32,445 nt of DNA from Chromera velia (Eukaryota > Sar > Chromeraceae), in assembly GCA_018398765.1 (NCBI GenBank), contig JAHBMJ010005483.1, positions 1-32,445 of the forward strand, given 5' to 3'. The notes beneath the pieces are model-generated. The model was given only the letters and a program-made list of their open reading frames with translations. It was not told the origin of the DNA and did no database searches. The position numbers were made by a program, and so were the translations under genes. This document shows positions 1 to 12,809 of the stretch, in pieces (the stretch's first letter is position 1; each line of letters starts with the position of its first letter).

Positions 1-59
1 ATCGAACCCGAGACCTTCCACTTCTCAGTCTGCCACCTAGCAGTGCTCACATTTCATCC

Positions 60-445
60 ATTGTGATTCTCCTGATGTCTGCCAAAGGACACAGACAGCA
101 AAACATCTCAGAATAATCAAAGACTTAAGTTGCGGTCTGAGTAGACCGTAACAGAGGAAACATGGGCAGGCAAGCGTAGACAGAGGGTGCGACTTCATTC
201 CACTCGTGAGTGCGGTCGACGGGACGATGGAGGGGGAGGCAAAGATGTTCTTGAAGAGGGTGGTAGAGCGATTGAGTGAGAAATGGGGGCAACATATGAG
301 CAAGACATGCGGCTGGATCCGAGCCCGACTGCAGATTGCCCACCTGAAAGCGGCAAGCGCGTGCATTCGGGGGACCAGAGGAGTGCAAGGGGAGGGCTGG
401 GAGGAAGGAGGAGTAGGCAGTGCACTGGTTATGACTGAGGGGTAG
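60..445 (+). pseudogene. decayed retrotransposon reverse-transcriptase C-terminal fragment
   Basis: The frame from about 190 to 445 reads [13 protein letters not shown], then [34 protein letters not shown] and CIRGTRG, ending with a [11 protein letters not shown] block. This order (a D-F-x-P-x-V-x-S-V-D-G block, a kinase-like K-R helix, a W-x-R-A-R helix and an R-G-[ST]-R turn) is what I know from the region downstream of reverse transcriptase in non-LTR-like retroelements of algae and protists. Upstream, from about 60 to 189, the matching sequence lies in another frame ([10 protein letters not shown]) and holds an in-frame stop, so at least one frameshift and one nonsense change are present. 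No start codon or RT catalytic motif lies in the window. The family call rests on memory of similar proteins, not on a search. Confidence 0.5.
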
Positions 446-2367
446 GAAGTACTTGGCAAATGCCGAAGAAGGCATTCAGATGGAGGAACGCCAAGTATGA
501 GGTCGCATAAGAGAGAGAGCTAGTAGCGAGAGCAGTAACCAGGACAGAAGGAAGAGATGAAAGACATATAGGCCAGACGCTAGGAACAAACTTTAAGTCA
601 ATGCCCCCCGCAATCAATATATGATTATTATACATATATACAGGTGCGATCGATCATGTCAGTCTCCTTAGACTCTCCTCAGGCTATACCCACGTCTATA
701 TATCTTGCTGGGCCGCTGGGGACATGTACTATCCGTATACGAGCACGTTTTATTCCACCTACACCACTCCTCCACGCGCGCATTAGCTCGTTCGTCTGAC
801 TGACGGACAACTTCGTCACTCTAGTCGTCGTTCCAACTATAGCTTACCCTAGAGCTTACGGTGCTTACCTTATGGATATAGATGTAGGCGTATACACAAA
901 ATGATTTAGGAATTTAAACATTTTTTCTGAGGTAGATTAAATTCTTCAATATTATACCCGACGATTATTACCCCTAAAAATATAAACAATACATCATTTT
1001 TTTTTTGTTTTGATGTATTTGTTTTTAATAAGGATTTTGGAGTCGTATCAGGTTTTTTTGCCAAACATGCATACAACTTGAGTCGATCCGAGAGGAAGCA
1101 TGGATGAATTGAACGCATCGATCCTTGTGCATATTGCAGTGCCATCCCCAATTCCCTCCCCACTGCTAGCCCCATCTATGATTTTCCGACCCCATCGATT
1201 GATCACGGATCATGCGTGCCGCTGCTTTTTCGATGATCACCTCGGAGTGCGGCGCTTGTATGATCATGACCATTGACCAGCAGCGGTGAATGAACATGCC
1301 TCCACCTCACAGGCGAGACTCGGGCGGGCGTACTATTGCTTGATTAGTCGCATGCCCATTCCCCCTCGATCTAGCTGACTGACACGCTCCTACGAAAGGA
1401 GATCCATCCGCTCCCCCAAGATTGCGCATCGACCACCTGACTCTCTCTCTTGCCACCCCTCCCCCCCTTTCCCTGATGTTCATTCAACCCCCCCACCATT
1501 CAAAGAAGTTACATGACGCACATGCAGTGGCGAGAAGTACAGGTCTTAGGCAGAAGGAAGCATACCAACCCACCCGTTCGACCCAAGGATCCTGTGGGGA
1601 AAGCCTTCCTCTCGGCCTTCTGACAATCTAGGCAGGCAGGCAGGCAGCTAGAGTCTCTCTTTCACTTTCTTTCTCTTGTCGGGTGTGCGTCTCCATTCGC
1701 CCGCCCCTTACCCATCCTTCCCTTCCCTTCCCGTCCCCCTTGACTCCCTTCCCCCTCTTGCCCTGGCTGGCTATTCTCCATTCGAACATTTCGCACGCGG
1801 CCACGCAGCTGGCTGAGCTCTATGCATCGATCACTCAGCATGGGCAGGCAGAGCGACCCCTCGATTCGATCGAGTACGTCTCACAGCCAGGAAGGAAGTT
1901 TTGAGAGAGATGTCTTGTCTGATGCCGTCAGCGAGACCGTGCATTGAAGGGAGGAAATATAAATCCGCCTCTCGCTCCCACTTTCGACCAGATGCAAGGA
2001 ACGATGGAGGACGAACCTAAGAGCAAAGACGGACAAGCTCACTCCCATGCAGACACAGAGAGCCCTTCTCAACCGACGTCTGGCATCAATCTCCCCCCCC
2101 CTCTCCCCCTCTCTCTCCCTCTGTCCAACGATCGATCCAACGATCCACTTACCTCTTTTTGGTGGAGTCTGCAGCAGGACGCACAGGTGCAGAGACGCAG
2201 ATAGACGACAAATGTGAGCATGCGCCTTCTGCCTCTCCTTCCTTCTCTGTATGAACGGACCAGAGCAGAACAGTCCGGCAGGACGCCAGGGGAAGTGGAG
2301 TGGAGTGAAGACACCGCTATCTGCTGCAGTGATGAACGCACGATCGAAGAGGGACTTTGTGGAGAGG

Positions 2368-2369
<2 letters not shown>

Positions 2370-2401
<32 letters not shown>
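2370..2401. repeat. (AGGC)n microsatellite
   Basis: About eight uninterrupted AGGC units lie here; a shorter run of the same unit is at 1631-1650. Both are in gene-free sequence. Confidence 0.9.
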
Positions 2402-3875
2402 ACTTATTACAGGCAGAAGGATAGATTCGGACATGCAGTTCCATGGGTTCGGGGGATCAACGGGTACATCCAGCGGTGTTTGTCCTTTTCTGCTTGTGCG
2501 TTTGACTCCCTCTCTCGCGAGGTCTCTCTCACCCCCACTGACGTTTGCTTTTGATTCATGTATGTGGGTTCAGGTCTGTCTCTTCTTGCCTTGCTGCATG
2601 AGTCTGTTTTTTCTTTCGGTCTCGCACCAACGCCACGCCATGCCAAGGTATCCTTCAAAGGGTGCCTGCCCTCCTGTCTACTTGATTGATTGAAAAAAGA
2701 AGCCGTGCCCCGTGCGTGCGTGCGTCACTGCAAATTTCCTTTTGTTTCCTTCCACCTTCATTTTGCAGGCAGACCCTCAGATCGTTCAAACGGCCTCTTC
2801 GAATGGTTGTCGCCAGGAAGGACCTTCCTCGTACGTGTAAGTGCACAACAATTGCGGGAAGGCAGGTGGAGGGAACGTGACGGGACGACATCCACATTCC
2901 GAATCAAGTCATCCATCGGTCCCTCCCTTCTACTTGTCTTTTTATTCCTTCGTTCGCTTGCTTTCGTCAGACAATGCGTAAGAGCGCAAAGAAAGAAAGA
3001 CAGAGAAAGACAAAGCGATCCATCAAAAGTGAATTCAGAGACACCCCCCGACAGACCTGGCAATAGCCAGGCAGAGACTCGAACGAGCTACAGAATAGAT
3101 AGAAAGACGCGTACGGTACGTCTCAGAAAGGGGGGGATGAGTGGCGAGGAACTCTTTCGTCAAATTCACCTTCGTTCGTTCTTTCTGCATGCATCCCTGT
3201 GGAGGGGAGAAGGGAAGATGCAAAGGGTAAGGGGGCGGAAGGAAGAAAGGAAGGACCATGACGGAAGGAAACGAAAGACGCAGAGAAGCTTTATTTCCTG
3301 CAAGCATGCGCAGATTCGTTTCTCCATTTTCTGCCAGTTCGCGCCGCTCCTTTCAGCAGTGCCGCGGCTCTCTTCTCTTTCTGCAGTGGGGGAGGCCCGT
3401 CGTGTGTGCACAGAGCTCTGTCACCTCTGCGGCCTCGGATTGCCTGGGGAAGCCTCTTCCTGGGGGGGGTTAGTGGGACGGGAGAGAAATGAGAAGGCAG
3501 GGCAGCGGAAGGAAAAAAGGCGGGCGGGTCTTCATGGATGTTTCTTCGCTGCGAAGGAAGGAAGACGGAGTTTACTTTCCTTTAGGTACGACTTCTTGGA
3601 AAAAGTTTTTTTGACTTCTCTGTCTACCGCTTCCACTCATCCATTCATTCGTGCATACAGTTCATCATTCATTCACGCATTCCAAAAAAGGGGGAACGGG
3701 ACAGAATCGCAAAAACGAAAAGAACCAACCAGCCTCACGCATGCTTAGCATACCTTAACTATTTTCTGTCCGTCTCTCTGTCCTGAAGACGCAAGAGAAA
3801 TAGATTTTGATGAAGAGACAGAGAGTGCGACGACAGCCAGCAGTTCATTGTCGACTTGGCCTCTCTCTCTCACTC

Positions 3876-3908
3876 TGTGTGTGTGTGTGTGTGTGTGTGC
3901 GTGCGTGC
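3876..3908. repeat. (GT)n microsatellite
   Basis: An uninterrupted TG run passes into GTGC units at its 3' end. It lies in sequence with no supported gene. Confidence 0.9.
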
Positions 3909-5829
3909 TTTGAATCAGCCCCCCCAACCCACCTACGCACCCTCCCAGCCTCTTCTCTCCATTCAAGGTCTTCATCGGCTTCTCTTCCCTCGGCTTCGTT
4001 CTCTTTTCCTTCCTTCCTTCCTTCCTGCCGTCCCCCACCCGCGGTCCTCTTCGCTTGTCCGGCAGTCCAATAGTACAAAAGCGCCTGCAGGCGAGAGGAG
4101 AGCCCCGGTTGGCAAACTGATCTCATGATGATAAGCTTGAACCGGCGTACTTCTTCTTTCTTCCTCGATCCTTTTTTTTTTTTTTTACACAAACAACAGA
4201 ACCTCGCTCTACATTCCTGCAGACGGGGTACGACAGACAAAGAAAGAGACAACGTGCCCTTATTTCCTTCTACTCTCTTCTCTTCGCTTCTCTTCTCTGC
4301 AGTGGCTGCTCCCTTCTCACCCTTCTGCCTGTCTTGCACGAATCCACTCCGAGACGCAGAGAGAACTCAATCGCCAGCTTTTTTTCACAGATGTTCCTTC
4401 GTTCGGCAAGGGGCAAAAGAAGCGGGGAAAAGACGGACGGACGGTCTTTACTGCTTGCGAAAGAGGCAGTGCAGGCACGCGAATCAATTGCCGGTCGGAA
4501 GAGATGGGCTGACTCACCAGCCGACAATCTTCCCTTCTTGTCTTTATTTTGGGTGAACGGCAACAAACCGCCATGCAGGAATGAGAAAGAAGGATGACCA
4601 GTTCGTAGGGCAACGATGAATGAACGAAGAAATGAACGAAGAAGTCAAAAAGGAAAGAAAGAAATGAATAAATGAATGAAGCGAGGGAATGCAGACACAC
4701 GAGACCGCTGACTGCAAAGTCATTGAATCAGTCGGTCGTCAGGTGAGGTCAGTTCGGATGCGAGAATGAACAGGTAAAGGGTAAAGTGAAGGGGGAAAGT
4801 ACAAACAGGCGCTGACAGAAGAAAGAAAGGAAGGAATGAAGGAATGCAAACCCCACCGATCCCTCCCACCCCGCTCTCACTCACTCACTGTGTCATTCAA
4901 ATCATTGACCAACCCACTCCTGCAGGGTCCTTCTAACAGGATGGATGCCTGATTTAAGTGTCTGTCGACCTGTGAAGGATTCTGAAGGGCAAGCAAACTC
5001 CAAAGATCCTGCCTGAATACAAAAAGAGACAGAGGGTTTGGAAGTTAATACAAAGAAGGAAGGAAAGAGAGAAAGAAAGAACGAGCAGCTAATCTCTCAA
5101 CAAACAATCGTTTTGATTTTTTTGACATTGAAGACAAACACGTACAGAAGGAATCAGAGCAGAGGTGAAGAGAAAGACATGCAAGAAAACCTTCCTCTTC
5201 CTTCCCCCTAGATTCCCTAATGCCCCCCTCTCCCTTTTCTTCTCCCAAGCCGCAACGAATGTAATGAAACAAGAAAGAACCAGACAGACGTACCGCTGTG
5301 GGCCGAAGGAAAGGAGAAGAGAAAGGACTTGCTAAGAGATCCCCCCTGCATTCTCACTCTACCCGCCCTCCTCCAACCAAACCATCCATCCATCAACTGA
5401 ATCCAGTTCGTTTGTTCGTTCGTTCGTGAGTGTATCAATCAATCGCATCGTTCTGCAGGGCTGCTGCTGCTGCTGCAACAAAAAGCACTCCTAATCGAGA
5501 AGCTGGGCAGTTGCACTCACAGCCAGCCAAGCAGGCAGACGGGCAGGCAGGATGAGCTAGTTCGAATCGAGTCGTGTCGTGTCGTAACGTGTCTTTCCCT
5601 CCTTTCTTCTAACATTCCGCGGGGTACGTGCAGAGCAGAGGGCATAGACAGAGAGATAGAGACAGAGAGAGAGAGAGAAAAGGAGAACGGGCCGTTCCAC
5701 TGTTCGACCCACTCTCGTCCCCCCCCCCTTCCCTGTCCACTGGGTCGAGTCTCACCCCAGCACCCTCAATCTGACAAGTCACTCACTGCCCCCAACCCAC
5801 CCACCCCCCTGCTTATGCGAGTTGTTCAA

Positions 5830-8800
5830 TTAAGCCTCTTCCTGGGCGGGAGGCGCTGACTCCCCCCCTTTCCTCCCGGAGGCTTCTACCTCGTCTTCTT
5901 TGGGCTTCCCCTCTGACACCACCGCTTCTCCTCTTCCCTCGTCATCACCTGTTCCAGGGACTGCTGTGCTTGCAGCTACCGGCTTGGCTTCTTCATTTGC
6001 GCTCACATTGCGCTCGTCACTGTGAGGCTCAGCCTGACAGGAGGAGGCTGCCTGAGCAAGAGCAGAAGCGGAAGACGAAGCACGACTGGCGACCTTACCT
6101 GCACCACCACCTGCAGAAGCAGAAGAGGAAGCAGACACCGACACTCTGCCGTCCCCCCCTTGCTCTTCCTGGGCCGGCTGGACGGACGAGGAAACTGAGG
6201 AAGTCGGGTGGAGTGCGTCAGAGGAGGAGGAGGAGGAGCCTGAAGCCTTGGGGGCCCATTTCATGGGCTCCAGTCTGCTTCCTCCCCCTTTCGAGCCAAA
6301 CGGAGATTGCTTCGAAGAAAACGGTTTCGGCGTCTGCTGGTCTGCTGGGTTCTCTGAAGACGATGTTGACTTTTCGGCGGCTTTGCCGGATCCCGGTCGG
6401 GCCTTCTGACCCTTCGGCGGCTTTTGTGTGCCCCGCTTGACGTCAGAGGAGGGCGTGCCCCGATTGGCATCCGAAGCAGGAGAATCTCCAATGGGAGGAG
6501 GGGGGGCGGAATCGGGGGGAGGGGGGGGCGGGATGCCGGGACCGCTGCCCGTTTGGAATGCAAAAATGGGTCTCTCTCCAAGAGCTCCCCCCTGCCCGGT
6601 CCCATCACGACCTGCTCCAAAGGCCTGCATGTGCAATGGATTGCGCGGTTGTTGATTGTTTGCCTGCCCCATGTTGCCTCCAATCCCTCCAGCAGCAGCA
6701 GGAGGCTGTCGGTTCTGTGAAGACGGGTGAGCGGGGGGGCGCGGGATGATCTGTGGAGGGAACGGGAGGGGGGGATGAGGTTGAGGCTGCTGAGGTGGCG
6801 GCGGGATCATCGGCTGATTGGGCGGCGGGTGGCCCATCATCATCGGGTCCCCCTCCCCGCCGCCATACGACTGAAACCAGGGCCCTTGACTGCCTTGGAC
6901 GTGCATCTGCTGTTGCTGCTGCTGATGCAACATCAGTCGGCCTCGGGAAGGCTCAAACGAGGGCGCATCGACAGACAGCGTTGTGGAACCGGCGGCTGCT
7001 GCGGTGGCAGATCGAGGCTTGAATTCGGGAGCCGCATCACTCATTTTGAACTCTGGCTTTTTGGGCTTGTCTGTGCTTTTCTTCGTTGGAGAAGGAGTCG
7101 TTTTGAAGAAGAAATCTTCGACCTCACTCTGAGAGGAACCGGAGGATTTGGGCAGAATCGAAGCACCCCCCCCTCGTTCTGCACCTGCAGCAGATGGCTG
7201 AGAGGCAGAGGGCAAACCCCCCGAGAGACTCGAAGAGGACAATGCAGGGTCCCCACCAGTTGAGGTTGCATTCTTCAACAATCGGGCAGGAGCCAGGGGA
7301 CTGAGGGGGGCGTCACTCCCTTGTGAGAGTGTTCGGAAGTCTCGGAGGTCCTCCTCGTCCACTCCCAAGAGACCCCCCCCTCTCTCTAGCTCTAGGTCGT
7401 TGTTCTCACTGCCCTCCGAATCAATCAAGTCCCCATCCGCCCCCCCGTCATCGTCTCCTAACAAACCGTCCTTCACTCCTGAGGGCGAAGAAGGCGAAAG
7501 GCCGCCTGGTTCTTCGTCTTGTCCCCCCCACGCTCCCTCTGCCGCCTTTTCCCAAGCTGCATCCTCTGCCTTCTTCACCCTCGTTGCGGGAGACCCTAAA
7601 GGTTCCTCACCCCCTCCACTTCCCATGCCCATGCCTGTCCCAGAAAAGGGAGGCGGGCCCAAGGGACGCGGCGGGATTAGGGGTGACTGTGACACGGGGC
7701 GGTTGATCTCACTATCGATCACCGCGCCAGCGGGGACGGCCGACCGAAAACTTCCCCCATGCACAGCCGCTCTGGGGCCGGAAGGGGTGAAGGACGGTGG
7801 CATGCCTGGGCCCTGTCCGGGGCCGGGGCCGTGGGCGGGTCCGGGTGGCTGACGATAGCCCCTTGCGGGTGGGTGGCTCTGTAGCCAGGCGGGGGGAGGC
7901 ACCCCACTGTGACGGCTGCTGTCTGGGCCCGCACTTGCATGGGGGAAGCTAGGGGGCCCGCTCTCTCTACCGCGTTCGTCGTAAGAAGGATAGGACTGCT
8001 GATGCGGTGGGAGGTTCTGTCGGAAAGCGTTAGGCGCGGGAGGAGGGGGCATGGGCATCCGAGGAGGGGGAAACGCAGCTGTAGAGGAGGAGCCGGGGGT
8101 GTGCGCGGGTGGAGGACCTGCAAGGGGGTGACGTGTGGGTGGGGGGAGGGGAAGAGAAGGGGCAGGGCTCCCTTGGACCGGTATAGGGATGGGGGGCTGT
8201 TTGGGGTTCGTTGGTTGTGGGTGCTGATAGATTGTTGGACAGGCAGAGGAAGACATCGACTGACTCTTCGGGGAACCGGATGGGGGTGAACGGAACACTT
8301 GGGCGAGTGGGGGGGAAGGAGAAACGATGTTTGTCAGTTTTGTGTCCAACGGCAACACTTCTAACTCATCCTCTCCATCCGACACAGGCTCATGTTCGAA
8401 TTCCTCCTCATCCTCTTCCTCTTCTTTCTCCCCCCCTTCCGAACCGTCTCTGACTGCCTGTTTCTCCTTCTCCGTCTCCTTCGGGACTTCTGGGGGTTCT
8501 TGTCCCTTCTCTTCGACTCTCTTGTCAGAGTCGAAGTCACTCTGCTTGGAGACTTCTGCTGCTTTGTATTCTTCAACAGGGAGAGGAGGGAGACTGACAG
8601 GGGGCTCTCCATCCACGTCTCCCAAGTCACGCGGGGGACGGGCGGACTCGATTGAAGCCTCAACCTCAGCCTGCTCCTTCTTCACAAGTGCAGCAGGTGC
8701 TGCCTCCGTCTCCCTCTCTTCTTTTGACGAAGCCGAGGACGGAACCTGAGCCGTCTTCGCAACAGCGCTCTGATCATCAATCTTCAAGGAAGGCAGAGAA

Positions 8801-11800
8801 GAATAGGGTTCAAGGGGAACGTCACCTCCGTCAATTTGAGGGGTAATGGACTTTCGCTTGTCTACCAGGACCTCCCCCTCTTGGACATTCCCGCCCTCGG
8901 CAGCTTTTTTCGAAAGGGGGTCAACCACATGATCACTTGTTGGCACCTTAGATCTTGCCTTCTCCTTCTCATCTTCCTCTTCATCCGTATCACTTTGGGG
9001 CGTGTGTTCTGGCTCTTCCTCATCACTCGACTCCCCCCCAACAGTCCCCGGGACACTTCGGGGGGCAGGAATGGGAGGAGTGTCAGGCAAGACCCCGGCC
9101 CCGGCAGCCCGGTGGGACCCACCCACTCGGGTGCACGGTTGTGACTGGCCAGACACAGAAGAAGAATCATCGGCAACCCCACCGACCAAACTGTCATCCC
9201 ACGGCCCCGCAGCGCCGCCACCCCGACCACTGCTTCGGGGTCCGCCCCCCGGCGCCACCCCTTCCTTCTCGGGTGACCAGCTGGCTGTCGGGATGGAGCT
9301 CAAATGGGTCGTGGAGCAACGGCCAATGCCGACGGCAGAAGAAGAATCAGCGAAACTGGATGGAAACAGAGGTAAGGCAGTCGCGTGAATTGCAGGGGTC
9401 TTTCCGGGAGCCCCCGCAGCCCCCAGGTTGGAGTGCGTGGGTGGGGGGCGAGCGGGACCTGTAATCTCCCCCCCTCTAAAAGTCAATCCTGCCATCACCA
9501 CATTCCCTCCAAACCCCGCCAGACCTGTACTGCTTGTCTGATCTCTGCCGCCGCCAAATGGAGACAAGTCATCAGGAGGGAGTGGGAAGGGGACACCACA
9601 GGATCGCTGGACCTCCCTGGGCATGTCTGTGTCCTTCACAATCGACACAGAATCCCCAAGCAAAAGAGGCAGCCCCCTGCTGTCATCCAGAAGCCCGGCA
9701 CCCCCCCCCTCCTCTGCATCTCCACCGACGAACTCGCTCTGCGTCGGGGGATGAGGGAGAATAATCTGCTCCTCTGGCAACTCGGTTGCAGAGCCAGGCA
9801 GAGCTAAGCATGAATTCTCCCTCTCTCCCCTTGGTGTGGGCTCAGTGGAGTCACGAAGGAGTCCTCCAACATCAAAATCAAAATCCAAACGGTCTGACGC
9901 CCTCTCCCCCTCTTCACTTTCCGCCCCACTCCCTGCGTGGAGGTGCTCATTCATTGCTTCCTCATCGCTGTCGACGCTCTCGAGTGCCTCACTCCCCGCG
10001 AGTCCCCCTTTCCCTTCTGTGCCGCCACGGGGGTTGGGCACAGGGAGGAACGACGCCGAGCCCGAGACACGAGCCGCACGGCCGGAACCGGGACCGGGAC
10101 TGGGATCCTCCCACACATCTCTGTCTCTGTCTGTGGGGGCTGCCCTCTTGGGGCTACCTGCAGCGAAGGAACAAAAAATAACGAGGAAGGACACGATGCG
10201 ATGTGATGCGAAGAGCTGAAGAGCGGTCCTCTTGAAAGACAGACAGACAGACTGTATCGTCTTTTCTTTTCCTTTTTCACTTTCCTCATTCTCTTCTGTT
10301 TTTTTTTTCTTTCTTCTTTTCGCGCGCTCTCTCAGTGGAAGGGTACCAGAGCTTCAGGCCTTGGGCGTACCCAGAGAGACAGCCAGACAGACAGACAATA
10401 TACTGACACACGGACTGACAGACAGACAGACAGACAGACAGACTATATGTTTCTTCTTCCCCCTTCTTTTCTTCATGAACACGATAGACAAAAAGAAAGA
10501 AAGCAACAAAGACCAAAGAACATCACGACGACTCAGACAAAGTGGGCAGGGGGCCCGAGAGGTGAGAGTTAAGCGCCACTTCCTTCTCCACCTCCCGACA
10601 GACTTTCACGTGATCACTGGATTCACACGCTAATCCTCTGCTGCTTCCACTGAAGACAAGAGAGAGAAAGACAGAGAGGCAGACAGAAAGAAAAGAAAGA
10701 AAACGACGAGACAAACATCGAGAGCGCACTCGAACAGCATAGAAGAGGGTAGCATAAAAGGGGACAAAGTCAAACTGAAGAAGAGCACATGCATGCACAC
10801 AGAGGGAGAGGGCGCTTCACGCTTACCGACCGACCTCCAGAAGGGCGCAGAATCCATTTGAAGAGCCTTTTGGCGCTTGCCTTCGACATCGTTGCGCTTG
10901 TTTTAGCTCGGTCTTTACCGTCCCCTCGCTCGTTCACTGCTGACACGTCCTCTTCAGTTGGGGCCTGTGCAGACGCTGGTGAGGACGCTGATGCCGCCGC
11001 CGCCGCCGCATCGCGCTGACACGCAGAAGCAGCATTCAGCCTGCTGAGCTCTCCTCTCCTATCCTCAAACCCAGGAGGTGGCTCGAGGGGGAGGAAGCCG
11101 GGGGGAGGGGAAATAGAGCCGCGTTCACGCGAGCGGGGGGCAATTTCTGCGCGCCCCCCTTTCCTACTGCTATCCGGGACAGATACAGAGACAGAAGACG
11201 AGGCGCTTGAGGATGAAGGAACTACCCGGAGGTCGAAACCACCCTTTGCCTGCTGAGCACTACCACCTTGAAGGGCAGGATCCGATGATCCCTTTTCTCC
11301 TCCTTCGCCTCCACCTCCACCTCCTCGAAGAGGCTGAGGAGGAGGCAGGCTGCTTGTTTCATTCAAAGCTGCTGCTGTGGAGGACACTTTAGGAGAAGAC
11401 CTCAACAACATGGAACGCGAACCTTCGTGGTTACCCTCGTCCCTTCCCCCCACTCCTACTCCTGCCCCCTTCTCACGCGATGATCGCCTATCCACAACAG
11501 CCCCCTTTCCGCTAGCTGCTGGCTCGGAAACCACACGGTCGGGAGGGAGGCCGCTCCCCCCACCAGCGCTCCCACCAGTGACAGCAGAGCCTGCTGAGCC
11601 CGTGCCGCTGGTCTCTCTTGAGAAGTGCTGATGCTGGGAGGTTGTTGGGGGCAAGTTAGAGGAAGAGGAGGCGGGCTGCTGCTGGGGCACCGGCGCTTCG
11701 GGCAGCAGTTTTCGGGCCGGCGCCTTCCGAGCACCCCCGGAGGCAGACGCAGCAGCGGGGAGTGCTGAAGAGGAGGAGGAGGAGGACTGAGTAGACTGTG

Positions 11801-12772
11801 TGGGGGGAGCGTGTTGAGCGTTGAGTTTGAAATTGAAGCTGGCAGCCGATATGGAGGCCAAGGAAGAGGTGGGCGTCTTGGCCGTCTGTCCCTCGAATCC
11901 AGGCGGAGGCCCCGACAGACCCGAACGGTCACCGTCTCCCCCTGTCCCTATGCGCAGAGTTCTAGCGTCCCTTTCGATCCTCTCTCTCTCCCTTTTCTCG
12001 ACCTCCCTGGCATCAGTCCATTCACTCACGAACGTCGTCTGAGCGTTTCTCTCTCTTTCTCTTTCTCTTTGCCCTCCTCCGCCTCCCTCGGGCAGAAGAA
12101 CGTGCGTGCGTTGCTGTTGATGAGAGGAAGAAGAGGAAGAGGCAACTCCCGTAGCACGCGTCCTCGCTCCAGAAACCGACAACCCTTCCTCCAAAGCCAA
12201 AGCCCGACCCCTAGCGATCAGACCGCGTGCAGACTGGAGAGCAAACGCAGCTTCAGAAGAGAACAGTTGAACTCCTGCAAGTGCGTCAGACAAGGCGGGA
12301 ACGAATCAGAGAAGAAAATAACTTTGGCATCTCAAAAGACAAGAAGCAAGCTACGAGGGAAATCTTTGGAATCCAAACTTAAAAATTAAATGTCCGTTTT
12401 TCAACTTCATACACGCGTGTGCATGAGTGCAGGCGTTCAAAGAACGTGCATGTGCGTATGTGTGCACGCGTGTGTGTGTGTCTCATGGGTGAGGGAATTC
12501 GCTGCGTAGCTTTCTTGTCTTTAAATTGTCCATCTGGAGGTCTCTCTTGTTTCTTCTTTCCATCTGGCTTCCTTTCCGTTTTGGCTTTTCTCTCGGTCTG
12601 TATGCCCCCCCCCCCCAACTGGAAGCAAAAACGAAAATCACCGTTTCTCTCTGTCTTTCCCTTTCTGCCCCTTCTTTCAGTGCTTTCGCCCCGTTGCCCC
12701 TGTGATCTTCTTGCTCTCTCTCACTCTTCTATTTTATCCACTCCACTCCACCCAAATGAGACATGCACAAAG

Positions 12773-12809
<37 letters not shown>

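Larger units (their letters stand above)
446..5829. other. long stretch without a supported gene
   Basis: No open frame here has recognisable protein features; the long frames (such as plus strand 2690-3748 and minus strand 1881-2444) are rich in Ser, Arg and Leu and follow polypyrimidine tracts. Bases 600-1180 are AT-rich with T-runs. The rest is rich in CT/GA tracts, AGGC repeats (1631-1650, 2370-2401), a GT array (3876-3908), a T-run near 4170 and AAAG/GAAT-type simple sequence (4610-4690, 5050-5090). Isolated splice-like signals exist (an acceptor near 2768, a donor near 2837, a minus-strand GTAAGT near 2150), but I could not chain them into a gene. The part next to 5829 presumably contains the 3' untranslated region of the minus-strand gene ending at 5830. 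Confidence 0.5.

Noticed and set aside
2690-3748. 352-codon plus-strand open frame
   Set aside because: Composition is Ser/Arg/Leu-rich and follows CT/GA-biased DNA, with splice-like signals inside and no recognisable domain. I treat it as chance apart from the small exon-like unit noted at 2769-2836.
5970-9807. Several plus-strand open frames of 75-178 codons
   Set aside because: They lie opposite the large low-complexity exon, where GC-rich coding sequence leaves antisense frames open; none shows a family motif.
10500-10577. Intronic C/D snoRNA in the dispersed element
   Set aside because: CTGA and TGATG-like strings occur but in the wrong order and without flanking complementarity, so I do not call an RNA gene.
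10819-10834. GTAAGC as the donor of the large gene's third intron
   Set aside because: It would leave phase 0 against a phase-1 acceptor at 10157; GTCGGT eight bases upstream keeps the frame and matches local donor usage.
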